Shown here: in pieces, positions 45,420 to 55,075 of the stretch | Position numbering within the stretch: position 1 is the first letter of the stretch | Layout: each line of letters begins with the position of its first letter | From: Lunularia cruciata | Taxonomy: Eukaryota; Streptophyta; Marchantiopsida; Lunulariales; Lunulariaceae | Direction: 5' to 3' | DNA: 64,000 nucleotides | NCBI GenBank assembly: GCA_948567375.1 | Contig: OX419756.1 | Location: 54,636,333-54,700,332, forward strand | The notes under the pieces: generated by a model | The model's database searches: none | What the model was told of the DNA's origin: nothing | The model's input: the letters and a program-made list of their open reading frames with translations, nothing else | Program-made: the position numbers and the translations under genes

Positions 45420-46317
45420 CTTGGGACAAAAGGTCTTGACTAAATCAGGTGCCGGACCCTGAACATGGCCCAAAACGCGCCAGACCTCGGGACAAAAGGT
45501 CTTGACTAAATCGGCGCCGGACCCAGACATGGCCTCAAACGCGGCTGGAATCCGGACAAAAGGTCCTGACTGGAGTTGGGACTCAAGACCTGGACTCAAG
45601 TTGGGCGCCGGACACCAAACATGGCCCAAGACGCGCCCAAACTCGAGACAAAAGGTCTCGATTAAATCGGGCGCCGGACGCAGACGTGGCCTCAAACGCG
45701 GCTGGAACCCAAACAAAAGGTCTTGACTGAATCGGGTGCTGCTTGGGTTTTGGACAAAAGGCCTAGACTGGAGCTGGTGCCAAGGTGAGACAAGTCTTGC
45801 GCCACAAAAAGGTCTTGACTAAATTGGGCGCCGAACCCAGACGTGGCCTCAAACACGGCTGGAATCTGGACAAAGGGTCTTGATTGGAGTTGGGACTCAA
45901 GGCCTGGACTCAAGTCGGGCGCCGGACACCAAACATGGCCCAAGACGCGCCATAACTTGAGACAAAAGGTCTTGACTAAATTGGGCACCAGACCCAGACG
46001 TGGCCTCAAACGCGGCTGGAACCCGGACAAAAGGTCTTGACTGAATCGGGCACCACTTGGGTTTTGGACAAAAGGCCTGGACTGGAGCTGGCGCCAAGGT
46101 GAGACAAGTCCTGCGCCACGACTAAAGGTCTTGACTAAATCCGGCGCCAGTGCAAAAGGCCTTGACTGAAGTTGGCGCCACCAAAAGGTCTTGACTCCAT
46201 CCGGTGCCGCCTGGGTCCCGAGACAAAAAAGGTCTTGACTGGAGTTGGCGCCAAGGTGGGACAAGTCCTGCGCCACGACTAAAGGTCTTGACTGGCCTAG
46301 GCGCTAGGCTGGGTTTG
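45420..46317. repeat. GC-rich irregular tandem array, left half
   Basis: About 16 occurrences of a core AAAAGGTCTTGACT (variants AAAAGGCCTAGACT, AAAGGGTCTTGATT) at 28-94-bp spacing, each followed by a GGCGCC-containing stretch. Larger units are also repeated: a segment of about 310 bp starting near GACCCAGACATGGCC at 45521 recurs at about 45833, with GACACCAAACATGGCCCAAG and GGTTTTGGACAAAAGGCC in both. Its GC content is far above the surrounding DNA. Long open frames occur on both strands (for example 194 codons, 45692-46276 minus) because the repeat lacks stop words. I do not treat them as genes. Confidence 0.85.
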
Positions 46318-47056
46318 TGTAATACTTCGAGGACAAGAGAAGAGAGAAAACACAGATTGCACACTCAAACATTCGATGCCCCAAAGGAGCACCTTCTCTT
46401 TATTATATAGACAAAGAGGATCTCCTCCAAGGAAGCTCCACCATAGGATTAGGGACACAGATAGGTGACATGTCAGCAAGCTCCACCCTTGGATTACTTA
46501 CTTGGATGGGTGACCTGTCTGGTCTAGGTCCTATCTGGTTGGTCAAACAAGCTTTGACTGGAGGGAATCTTTTAGGGAATCTTCCTGGAGGAATCTCAGA
46601 ATCACGTAAGGTACCATTGGAAAGCTCTCGATGAGACAAAGCAAGGGGATGGAAGGCTAGCCTTTCCTTCATTTGGGGGGGGGGGGAATCTGCACATTTT
46701 TGAGGCCTAATTCATCCGTTTAGGCCTCCGAAATTGCCTTCAAAGATTTTAGGCATATTTCGGTTCCTACTCTATTAGTAGAAGTCCCCCTTTGGTGATA
46801 CCTCTTTCTGATCTATTTAGTCCATCATGTGTAACATCCTTCCAGATGTTACCAAACCAATTCTCACATTTAAATCATATGTCTAGCTATTAGTTCTAAG
46901 GTTCTCAAGTCTATTTCGGTTTCTGCCCTATTAGTAGAAGTACTCTTTTGGTGATACTTCTATCTAATCTATTTTGACCATCATGTATAACATGATTCTA
47001 GATGTCACCAAACCAAATTTCACATCTAGATCATATGGCTAACCCTTGGTATTATA
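46318..47056 (-). repeat. G5 3' LTR (left)
   Basis: 739 bp, from TGTAATACTTCGAGG to GGTATTATA (its partner ends ATTACA, so the terminal dinucleotide has mutated here). It contains a G12 run at about 46675-46686. Confidence 0.95.
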
Positions 47057-47070
47057 GACCTCCCTCCTTT
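47057..47070 (-). other. G5 polypurine tract
   Basis: Minus-strand AAAAGGAGGGAGGT directly abuts the 3' LTR, the expected place for plus-strand DNA priming. Confidence 0.85.
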
Positions 47071-47527
47071 TAAGACGCAACGTCCTCGTTGTGCAATTGT
47101 TGCTCAAATGCTTGCACCAACACCGGTGCATGTGCCAAATTGGCAGCGGGTTCCCAGGTTGCTTCATAGAGGGGGTAACCTTTCCATTTTACTAGATATT
47201 CCACCCGCGGATGGCGAGTACCACGCATGCACTTTTGGAGAATCCGCTCCACTTCATATTCCTCTAAGCCATCAATGAGTGTCGGACAAGGTCGAATGTC
47301 TTGTGTGGAAGGACCTTGGCCTGATTGGGGAGCATATCTGCTAGTAGGGAGACATGGAACACTGGATGGATCTTCATGTGTGGTGGTAGCTCAAGGTGAT
47401 AGGCCACAGCGCCGATGCGACAAAGAATCGAGAAAGGCCCAATAAAACGAGGTCTGAGCTTACGAGATCCAACTAATGTGAGGTTGGTTGTCGATAGCCA
47501 CACTTGATCCCCAACATTGAACTCCAT
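47070..47527 (-). pseudogene. G5 integrase C-terminus and chromodomain
   Basis: 47264-47527 reads FNVGDQVWLSTTNL, KLRPRFIGPFSIL (GPF/Y module) and HPVFHVSLL. 47070-47252 reads VEYLVKWKGYPLYEATWEPAANLAHAP, a chromodomain with the aromatic cage positions Y, W and W kept. Such domains bind methylated histone tails and guide insertion. One stop (between 47252 and 47264) and a frame change separate the two parts. Confidence 0.88.
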
Positions 47528-47560
47528 GTGCCTTCGGTGTGCATCAGCATACTGCTTTTG

Positions 47561-48559
47561 TCAATTTTGCGCAATCTGTAACCTGTGCTTAGCGCTCTCC
47601 ACACCTTGTTGGATTCTAGAAACAAATGTGTTGACTGCATCAACCTTGGTAGTCACTGGACGGATCTTCATCAAGCTAGAAGGTGTGAAGGGATGCTCAC
47701 CATACATGAGGAAGAACGGAGTGACCTGAGTGGACGCATTCACTGAATTGTTGTAAGCAAATTCCACCAACGGTAATAGGGTGTCCCACCTCTCTTGCTC
47801 TTCTAAGGTGAAGCCGCGTAACATGTCTTCAATTGTGCGATTTGCCCGCTCTGTTTGGCCATCTGTTTGTGGGTGGTAAGTTGTGGACATGACCAACTTG
47901 GTTTTGAAGAAACCAAAGAGTGTTCACCAAAACAAACTGGTGAATTGGGTACCTCTATCGGTGATGAGTACTCTAGACAAGCCATGGTGAGCAAAGATTG
48001 CATCTAAGTATAGCTGAGCTAGTTGTGGAGCGGTCACCTCCTTGGTGGTAGGGCATACATGAATCATTTTGCTGAGCCGGTCCACAAAGACCACAATGGA
48101 GTCGAACCCTGAGGTGGTCTTGGGTAATTCACAGACGAGATCCATACTCACTTGTTCCCAACGTTGGGTAGGAGTGGGGAGAGGTTGAAGGAGCCCTGCA
48201 GGAGCTTGATTAGAAGCTTTGTTCTGTTGACAAAGTAGGCAGCTACGCACATAGTCCATCACGTCATTGCTCATCTTGGGCCAATAGTAATGGCGCTTGA
48301 CTGCATCCAAGGTCTTGTCCACTCCGGAATGAGCTGCAATGGCCAAATCATGACATTCCGCTAGAATGGTGGTGCGTAATTCTGGGACATTTGGGATCCA
48401 TAATCTGCCATCCCGAAAGGTGAGTCCTTGGGTGTTGGTGACGCCTTTGGACGATTGTGCTTCGACAATCTGTGGATCAGTTTTTGTAGCAGCTAGAATC
48501 TCTTGCCAGAATTCAGGGTTAATCTTAACCTCTGCCACCAAGTTGTTGGCCATTGGCAT
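47561..48559 (-). pseudogene. G5 integrase core
   Basis: 48559 down to 47924: zinc module with HDLAIAAHSGVDKTL and CLLCQQNK (H-H-C-C complete), then SMDLVCELP, FVDRLSKMIHVCP and VLITDRGTQF. After a frameshift near 47920, 47896-47561 gives STTYHPQTDGQTERANRTIE and FAYNNSVNASTQ. The catalytic D, D and E are all present, unlike the family A copies. Only the frame break and local sequence loss disable it. Confidence 0.9.
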
Positions 48560-49025
48560 GCGGGTGAATGCATTACAAGTTGCTTCTTACCTTCCACGTA
48601 GGTGATTGTCATGTTGAAGCGTTGTCGCCACTCTGCCCACCGAATTTGGCAACGAGATAGATCCTTTTGCATCTTGAGGTAGACTAGAGGTTTGTGGTCT
48701 GTCTCTACTACAAATGCCTTCTCGCCCAGGTAGTCCTTCCAATGCTTGGTTGCTAGAATGATGGCCAGCTCTTCTCGTTCTATGGTGTGGTAGTTGCGCT
48801 CTGCTGGTAACAATTTTTGAGAGAAATATGCAATTGGATGCCATCCGTCTTGCCACTCTTGTTATAGGACTGCTACGCCTGATGCATCTGTAGCCAACTT
48901 GATTGGACATTTTGGGTCATACCACTTCAAGATTGGTGCATGTAGCAAGGCGGCCTTCAATTCTTGAAAGGCCAACTCTTGTGTAGTTCCCCATGTCCAC
49001 TTCTTCCCCTTGCCAAGTAGTGCCG
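48560..49025 (-). pseudogene. G5 RNase H
   Basis: Reads KLATDASGVAVL, then a stop, WHPIAYFSQKLLPAERNYHTIEREELAIILATKHWKDYL, VVETDHKPLVYLK and YVEGKKQ. The conserved D, E and D of the RNase H fold are visible. A stop after VAVL (about 48865) and a frameshift near 48575 break it. It is equivalent to 16148-16393 in G2. Confidence 0.88.
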
Positions 49026-50156
49026 TTAAGGTTGTGCAACCTTGGAGAAGTCCTTGACAAATCTACGATAGAATCCCGTCAACCCCAAGAAGCTCTTAAG
49101 TTGAGTCTGATCTTCTGGGGCACTCCATTTTTGAATGACCTCTATTTTATCTGTCAATACTTGAATGCCCTCTGCACTTCCTCTATGCCCTAAGTAGTCT
49201 ACTTCAGACTTGCCAAACTCACACTTTGAGTTTTTGGCGTACAATTGATTCTGTCTTAGAATCTGGAGGACCTCTCGTAGATGTTGTTTGTGTTCTGTCA
49301 TCGTGCTACTATATACTAAGATATCATCCAAGAAGACAATAACAGACTTATCCAAGTATGGACGAAATATGTCATTCATTAGACTCATGAAAGTGGCAGG
49401 CGCATTGGTGAGGCCAAAAGGCATCACAAGATACTCAAAGTGGCCATACTTGGTTCGAAAGGCAGTTTTGTACAAATCCTCCTCTGCAATTTGGATTTGA
49501 TTGTAACCGCTCCGCAAGTCCAGTTTGGTGAAGTATCTCGCTCCATGGAGTTGATCAAACAAGTCATCCATGCGAGGTAAGGGGTATTTGTTCTTCACTG
49601 TTTGCTGATTGAGACCCCAATAGTCAATGCACATGCGCATTGTACCATCTTTCTTCTTCACAAACAAGACAGGGGCCCCATATGGTGATACGCTAGGTTG
49701 GATGAACCCTTTCTGTAGCATTTCCTCAATTTGAGTCTTACACTCCTCCAACTCATGAGGTGATAGGCGATATGGGGCCTTACAAGGAGGTGTCTTCCCC
49801 GGGAGTGTCTCTATTTTGTGATCTACTCGCCTTTTAGGTGGTAATCTTGAGGGTAGATCATTGGGAAAGACATCTTGAAACTCATCCACCACATCCTTCA
49901 ATTTCTCAAGAATTTGTCCATCAAGTTGTGCACTCTGGACTTCTCTTATTAGACCCATAAAACATCTATCGGTCTTACAGACAGTTGTTGTCCCTACGAC
50001 ATATAGAGGCAATTTCTGCATGTGTGATTTTTCTTTAACCCCAATGATTGACCATTGGTGGGTTCTCACTACTTTCTTCCTCCAATCTACCATTGGGTTG
50101 TACTGCTCCATCCATGGCATGCCTAAAATTGCATCATAACGGGCTAACTGTATCAC
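49026..50156 (-). pseudogene. G5 reverse transcriptase, long intact frame
   Basis: A 376-codon open frame holding the protease-RT linker ([14 protein letters not shown]), [66 protein letters not shown] and the catalytic [11 protein letters not shown], then YLGH and [16 protein letters not shown]. All RT motifs are intact. The frame ends after KVAQP, where a probable 1-bp loss shifts out of RNase H. It has normal length for Ty3/gypsy RTs and is the best-preserved domain in the window. Confidence 0.93.
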
Positions 50157-50400
50157 TCGCCACTCAATTGCTTCCTAATATTCTCCTACAGAGAGGGTTA
50201 CCTGTCTAGGTAATGATTCAATCCTCTCTGTTTGCCCATTTGGTAACTCTACTTCTTCACTTCCATCTCTCTCTAGATCCATTCCCAATCTTATTGCGAC
50301 AAAGCGAGATAAGAAATTCTCTATTGCTCCTGGATCTATTAATACTCTCACTTGATTACCTTCTAGGATTCCATTCACAACAATCAGTTGAGAGGTTGCC
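50157..50400 (-). pseudogene. G5 aspartic protease
   Basis: Reads MNGILEGNQVRVLIDPGAIENFLS (usual motif D-S/T-G-A; Pro replaces Ser/Thr) followed by VELPNGQTERI. An in-frame stop at about 50174 (TAG on the minus strand after GEY) separates it from the RT frame. Confidence 0.85.
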
Positions 50401-50559
50401 TTTCGGGCTCTTTGCGCATTATTCTTCTTCCTTCCCTCGCTTCTTTGCTTCCGTATTGAGCCAGTAAGGCCGCGAGGTACATTTATTGGCGATCTTTGTT
50501 TTCCGAAGTGGTTTCCACCTCCTCCTCTTCAATGTGCCTCTCCATGTTGTTCAAAGATT

Positions 50560-51588
50560 GCCTATACGAAGGCCGAGGGCCTCTAGGGACACGAGTGCGA
50601 CAATTGGTAGATATATGCCCAATACGGCCACAATTGTAACAACGGCATTGTTCTCCTCAAGTCTCTTCTCCTTGTGGGACTCCATCTCTTTGTTCTTCTA
50701 CCCGTCCCCGCTCTCCTTAAAGTGGTCGTGCTCCTTGATCTCGGAATTGAAGGTTGCCCAATTCCATTGGTATTGGTCTACCCATGTGTGGCATTTCTAC
50801 GCGATAATGTTGAGGCGGAACTACTCCTTCACCTCCACCTAATGCTCTTGCTATTATTTGCGCACAAGCAATGGCTTCAAATACCGTGCGAGGGTTTTGC
50901 ACCATGACTTCTTGGCGAATCTGCTCTTTCAATCCTCATTTGAAATTGTCGAGAGCCTCTGCTGGACTCATGTCGGTAATTGCAACTTGTAGATCCAGAA
51001 ACGCCTCCACATACTCTTGTATGCTATTCTTCTGTCTCAATCCCCATAGTCGGGTTCGAGCCATCTGCACAGAATGCACCGATTGGAAATTCTTCAACAA
51101 TCCTTCTTGCATTGCTGTCCATGTGACCTCCCTCCTCTCTGCTAGCATGGATCATTCCCAAGCATCATACCATGTGAGGGCTTTATCCGTCAAGTACCCC
51201 ATGCAAACACGCTTGCAGCATGCTCAATGATCTCTATTGAGAACAATCGGAAATATCGATTCATTCTCGAGATCCAATTTTCCACTACTCCCATCGTACG
51301 TTGCTCCTTGTAAGGCTCGATGTTGCAGGTCTTCTTCATCCGGAGTAGCAATATGGCTTCCCCGTTGATAGGGTTTGTAGGCACAGGTGCCTCTCCAAGC
51401 ACTTCAGTCGCAAGTACAGGGTTTTGAGGTGGCTCTACTCCTTGCATGGCTTGATCGTTCCTCACGATCTGCACTTGACTTTGTAATGTCTCTATGGTCA
51501 TCTTAATCTCTTGAAATTCATTCAACATCCCTTGCATTACTTGCACCAGCTCTTGCAACTGCGGATCCATGGTTCCTGCAACATCCAA
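50560..51588 (-). pseudogene. G5 gag with CCHC zinc knuckle
   Basis: The frame starts at 51588 (or the inner MDPQLQEL start) with a Gln-rich coiled-coil-like N-terminus, VENWISRMNRYF, a frameshift near 51190 and a TGA near 51150, then EGLLKNFQSVHSVQMARTRLWGLRQKNSIQEYVEAF (51148-50936, Retrotrans_gag core), ARALGGGEG, and CYNCGRIGHISTNC at 50600-50641 (perfect CX2CX4HX4C nucleic-acid-binding knuckle). Confidence 0.9.
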
Positions 51589-52160
51589 TTGCTAACGTCT
51601 ACTTCAATACAGAGTCAATATAATCACTCTGGAAGGCGCACAAACTATCGGAACTACCATTGGGACCTCAAAAGCTATCACTCATTCATAATACTCCTCA
51701 CCAAAATTCCTAACCACAAAATCTCTAAACATCACTTTCGGCCTCACTACATAACGGATTTCTACTTGAGTGTTGAAAGGGAGAGGATTTGGGACATTCA
51801 TATCCATTTTATCATAATAGAATGTAGATCATCAAATCCCACTCTCTGTCATATATCACCACAGGTAGAATCATCGGGTTTGGTGAGTTCATCACTCTGT
51901 CCATGAATTCCGCACCAAAGTGATAAACTAACGATACCCTCATCTGCTCACGCTGGATGTACATAACCTTGATGTGGAATGGGTTTGAGAATAGAAAGCT
52001 AGGTGCAGGAAATTGTCCCCCCCCCCGGCGCATCCATCCCATCCGCTCTCTAAAGTCCTTCCTAAGTCTAGCGATTACTCTATGTTCTCCACCTCACATT
52101 ACTCAGTTTCAGTAGTTTGTGCTATTCCAAGAGAGGTGATCCACTCTCTTGGACTAGAAC

Positions 52161-52176
52161 ACTCGCTCTGATACCA
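52161..52176 (-). other. G5 primer-binding site
   Basis: Minus TGGTATCAGAGCGAGT, one base inside the 5' LTR. It matches the 3' end of initiator tRNA-Met over the first 12 bases. Confidence 0.88.
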
Positions 52177-52177
52177 T

Positions 52178-52916
52178 TGTAATACTCCGAGGACAAGAGA
52201 AGAGAGAAAACACAGATTGCACACTCAAACATTCGATGCCCCAAAGGAGCACCTTCTCTTTATTATATAGACAAAGAGGATCTCCTCCAAGGAAGCTCCA
52301 CCATAGGATTAGGGACACAGATAGGTGACATGTCAGCAAGCTCCACCCTTGGATTACTTACTTGGATGGGTGACCTGTCTGGTCTAGGTCCTATCTGGTT
52401 GGTCAAACAAGCTTTGACTGGAGGGAATCTTTTAGGGAATCTTCCTGTAGGAATCTCAGAATCACGTAAGGTACCGTTGGAAAGCTCTCGACGAGACAAA
52501 GCAGGGGGAGGGAAGGCTAGCCTTTCCTTCATTTGGGGGGGGGGGGAATCTGCACATTTTTGAGGCCTAATTCATCCGTTTAGGCCTCCGAAATTGCCTT
52601 CAAAGATTTTAGGCATATTTCGGTTCCTACTCTATTAGTAGAAGTCCCCTTTTGGTGATACCTCTTTCTGATCTGTTTAGTCCATCATGTGTAACATCCT
52701 TCCAGATGTTACCAAACCAATTCTCACCTTTAAATCATATGTCTAGCTATTAGTTCTAAGGTTCTCAAGTCTATTTCAGTTTCTGCCCTATTGGTAGAAG
52801 TACTCTTTTGGTGATACTTCTATCTGATCTATTTTGACCATCATGTATAACATGATTCTAGATGTTACCAAACCAAATTTCACATCTAGATCATATGGCT
52901 AACCCTTGGTATTACA
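52178..52916 (-). repeat. G5 5' LTR (right)
   Basis: 739 bp, TGTAATACTCCGAGG to GGTATTACA, both ends canonical. It carries the promoter for the minus-strand transcript. Confidence 0.95.
52260..52270 (-). promoter_or_regulatory. TATA box of the family B LTR
   Basis: Minus CTATATAATAA in the context CTTTGTCTATATAATAAAGAG. The same word is kept in nearly every family B LTR in the window, including the old copies, so it is the likely core promoter. Confidence 0.7.
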
Positions 52917-53300
52917 GTTTGGGTCTTGGAACCGTGATCCATTTGGGCAAAAGAGCGCTCCACTTGAAGTTGTGCTCTTGTGCTACTTCCTCGGGCGAGA
53001 CATGGGAAAAATAAAAAGGTCTTGACTACTCAAGCGCGAACTTGGGTTCCAAGCTCATCCGCGCTCGGATCCGGCCAAAAAGGCCTTGACTGAAAGCTGC
53101 GCCATCTCGCAAATTTGGCGCAGCGCCAAAAAAGGTCTTGACTGAAGCCGCGTTTGGGCATGCGTGGTTGTCCAGGCTAGGCTCGCGGCTGAGACTCAGC
53201 GCCCGGTGCCAAAAGGTCTTGACTGTTTTGTGCTTCTGAGCGCCAGGCACCAAAAAGGTCTTGACTGTTTTGCGTTTCTCAGCCCCCGGCGCTCAGGACA
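52917..53300. repeat. GC-rich irregular tandem array, right half
   Basis: Continues the array beyond G5, with the core AAAAAGGTCTTGACT at about 53016, 53127, 53211 and 53250 and AAAAAGGCCTTGACT at 53077. The units are shorter and contain GCGCC/AGCGCC words. The array fades at about 53300, about 100 bases before the 5S gene. Confidence 0.82.
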
Positions 53301-53402
53301 TGTCCCGACTGAACATTTTTGCCTGGGGAATTTTTTACTAAACGGCTGGCTCCAAGAGGGGCCCTGAACACTCTAAGTCACTTTTTCTGTACTCCCTTGA
53401 CG

Positions 53403-53521
53403 TGATGCGGTCATACCAGGGCTACTACACCAGATCCCATCAGAACTCTGCAGTTAAGCACCCTTGGGCCGGAATAGTACTGGGATGGGTGACCTCCCGG
53501 GAAGTCCCGGTGCTGCATCCA
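53403..53521 (+). rRNA. 5S ribosomal RNA gene (single, isolated copy)
   Basis: A 119-base match over the whole 5S molecule. The internal RNA polymerase III promoter is intact: box A region CAGTTAAGCA, intermediate element and box C GGATGGGTGACCTCCCGGGAAGT. The conserved GATCCCATCAGAACTC loop is present, and the 5' TGATGCGGTC can pair with 3' GCTGCATCC. A T-run (CCTTTTG) follows within a few bases as a terminator. The usual -28 TATA-like box of seed-plant 5S genes is not seen. There is one copy only, in a transposon context, so it may be a dispersed pseudogene or the head of a retroposon rather than a working rDNA unit. Confidence 0.9.
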
Positions 53522-53758
53522 ACCTTTTGAAAAAAATTTAAAATATTCCCTAAGCCCATTATCATCGAGGATGCTAATTTTTCACCTTCCACCAAAAATA
53601 ATATGTTCCCTTTTGACTCTTCCTTCATTAATTCCAATTTTTACTTCATCTTTCAAAAAGTTTCCATTTCCAAGGTAAACCCTTTGTCTTTCTTTTCCTT
53701 TTGAAAATTATTATCTTTTGTAGAATTTCTTCTATCCCTTAGGCTTCTTCCTTTAGGG
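53522..53758. other. AT-rich tail between 5S gene and E3
   Basis: 237 bases, A/T-rich with pyrimidine runs (TCTTTCTTTTCCTTTTG), no similarity to E3. It belongs to the inserted block and ends at the TGTTTAGAT duplication. Confidence 0.5.
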
Positions 53759-54630
53759 TGTTTAGATCCAAACATCTCTAGGAGGTAGTTCTACATAGTA
53801 CATCACATGTGGAGAGCTCATTGTCCACAATCAGCGTAGTTATCCAATTGATAGCTTTGTGATGAGAGCTTAGGCCATTGCAATAATAGTAGAGTCATAT
53901 GATATGCTAGTTGGTGGAGTAGTGTTATACTCCATGGGTTTCAATATTGAGTATTGGGAGGAGATAGCCTCCTATAGACCAAGTTGGCAGTTAAGTGAGG
54001 GATGGGTATGTCACTTACTAATATGCTTCAGTAGTGGTAGTCTTGGATCACTACAATAAAAGACCATGCATAAGTTTAAGCATTCAGTAGTTTTGTTACT
54101 TGGTTTGGTGACTTATTGGAGAGTGATGCCCATATAGAGGATAATTTAGTACCAAAGGAGATCTTAGCATCCTTCTCTCCTTATTTTTTACTTTGTGGAT
54201 GAGATCTAGATTTACCTAAAACTATTCATTGAGATGCTCACCCATACATTTGGATCATCCAAATGTATGGGTGAGCGTATGTTCTCAACACAAATCTTTT
54301 GGAGAGTGATGCCAATGGCCTTTGAGAACATGGCAATTGCTCAGCATAAGGATACCTTATGCTACTCTATTATTCATAGAGGAGGTTATAGATCCTTGAT
54401 TTCATCCAATTGACTATGTATATCTTATAACAAACAACACCAACAACACTTGATGTTACTATAGGCTCCACTATCTTGAGTGTGTGTAAGGTTTTTCCTT
54501 CTAGAGTCCTTGTGTTGAAAGGACATGATGGTGTTGTTTGAAAGGATCATGTGCACAATTGTGCACCACACCACCTCCTAAACATTGATGGCACTATGGA
54601 CCCAAGCTCAACACTTGTACGTGCAAGCTT
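53759..54630 (+). pseudogene. E3 continuation after the inserted block
   Basis: The frame resumes with TSLGGSS, ITCGELIVHNQRSYP and then VESYDMLVGGVVLYSMGFNIEYWEEIASYRPSWQ (about 53890-54000). This is the conserved segment that follows the retropepsin in the same algal/seed-free-plant element lineage. Stops are frequent after 54010, and a perfect 19-bp hairpin (54236-54276) lies within. Confidence 0.62.
54236..54276. repeat. Perfect 19-bp inverted repeat, 3-nt loop
   Basis: GCTCACCCATACATTTGGA (54236-54254), loop TCA, and the exact complement (54258-54276). It is unusually perfect for a region otherwise full of mutations. Confidence 0.9.
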
Positions 54631-54634
54631 GCAA

Positions 54635-54769
54635 TGTATGTTATACGGCTATTCAGGTGGAGCTACTACTATGTTGGTGTGTGATAACTGTTCAAGAGGA
54701 TGGCATATGGCATGTTTGACTCCTCCCTTCATGGTGATTCCTCAAGGATAGTGGTTATGTCCTAGATGT
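54635..54769 (+). pseudogene. E3 PHD finger
   Basis: Reads C-M-L-Y-G...MLVCDNCSRGWHMACLTPPF..IPQG, stop, WLCPRC: the C4HC3 pattern of a PHD zinc finger with GWH, the CL-PP turn and the final W.CP.C. The second zinc Cys is Tyr, and a TAG precedes the conserved Trp, so this copy is dead. PHD fingers read histone H3 tails; in a retroelement the domain could guide integration, as chromodomains do in chromoviruses. Confidence 0.82.
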
Positions 54770-55075
54770 ACTTGACCTATAGCTAGTTCTTCCTTCATGT
54801 GGTACAAATTTTAGATAGGCAACTGATGATGGGGCTTGATAGCACCCAATCTCTTGATCTTTGCTCACCATAGGGCATACCACATACTTAGAGTAGATGG
54901 CTATATGGAGTTAGAGAGACCTAACCACCAACTAGGAGGTGATTGTGGCACCTTAGAATTCATGTATGACTTATGTGTGAGTTGTGCTTCTATAGTATAT
55001 GATGTTGACAACAATGTATATTCTATAGCAATGTATACACACATGACAACTTCTTGGCATGAGCTATGTTGAGTG
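54770..55075 (+). pseudogene. E3 region downstream of the PHD finger
   Basis: An open stretch 54836-55072 (YDLCVSCASIVYDVDNN and so on) in plus orientation. It may be more of the E3 polyprotein but has no domain I can name. No E3 RT was found in the window. Confidence 0.35.

Larger units (their letters stand above)
46318..52916 (-). mobile_element. G5: nearly complete young family B chromovirus
   Basis: Two LTRs of exactly 739 bp (46318-47056, 52178-52916) differ at about 14 sites by eye. The target duplication GTTTG is perfect (46313-46317, 52917-52921). Minus-strand order: primer site next to 52178, gag with zinc knuckle, protease, RT, RNase H, integrase, GPF/chromodomain, purine tract next to 47056. 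Integrase before a C-terminal chromodomain defines a Ty3/gypsy chromovirus. It sits inside the GC-rich tandem array. A handful of frameshifts and stops break the polyprotein, so it is probably non-autonomous now. Confidence 0.96.
45407..53758. other. 8.35-kb block inserted in E3: GC-rich array, G5, 5S rRNA gene, tail
   Basis: E3 is interrupted in the middle of its protease/linker region. The last E3 bases before the block (TGTTTGGAT, at 45389-45397 and again 45397-45405) are matched by TGTTTAGAT at 53759-53767, where E3 coding resumes (TSLGGSS, then YDMLVGGVVLYSMGFN). This is a candidate 9-nt target duplication with one mismatch. Without G5 the inserted unit would be about 1.75 kb: tandem array, 5S rRNA gene, AT-rich tail. 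No terminal inverted repeats or LTRs are visible. Origin unknown; it may be a mobilised piece of 5S rDNA or a 5S-promoter-driven retroposon. Confidence 0.5.

Noticed and set aside
45692..46276. 194-codon minus-strand frame with repeated SQDLF / VKTFC words
   Set aside because: It lies wholly in the GC-rich tandem array, and overlapping frames are open on the other strand too. Periodic peptide words simply mirror the DNA repeat. No start context or domain.
45420..53300. CRISPR-like regularly spaced repeat
   Set aside because: Core spacing is irregular, spacers are related to each other, and the context is a plant nuclear genome.
53300..53758. Cassandra-type TRIM (5S inside short LTRs)
   Set aside because: No second copy of the 5S-bearing segment and no TG...CA-bounded direct repeats around it. 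Not excluded for a solo LTR, but unsupported.
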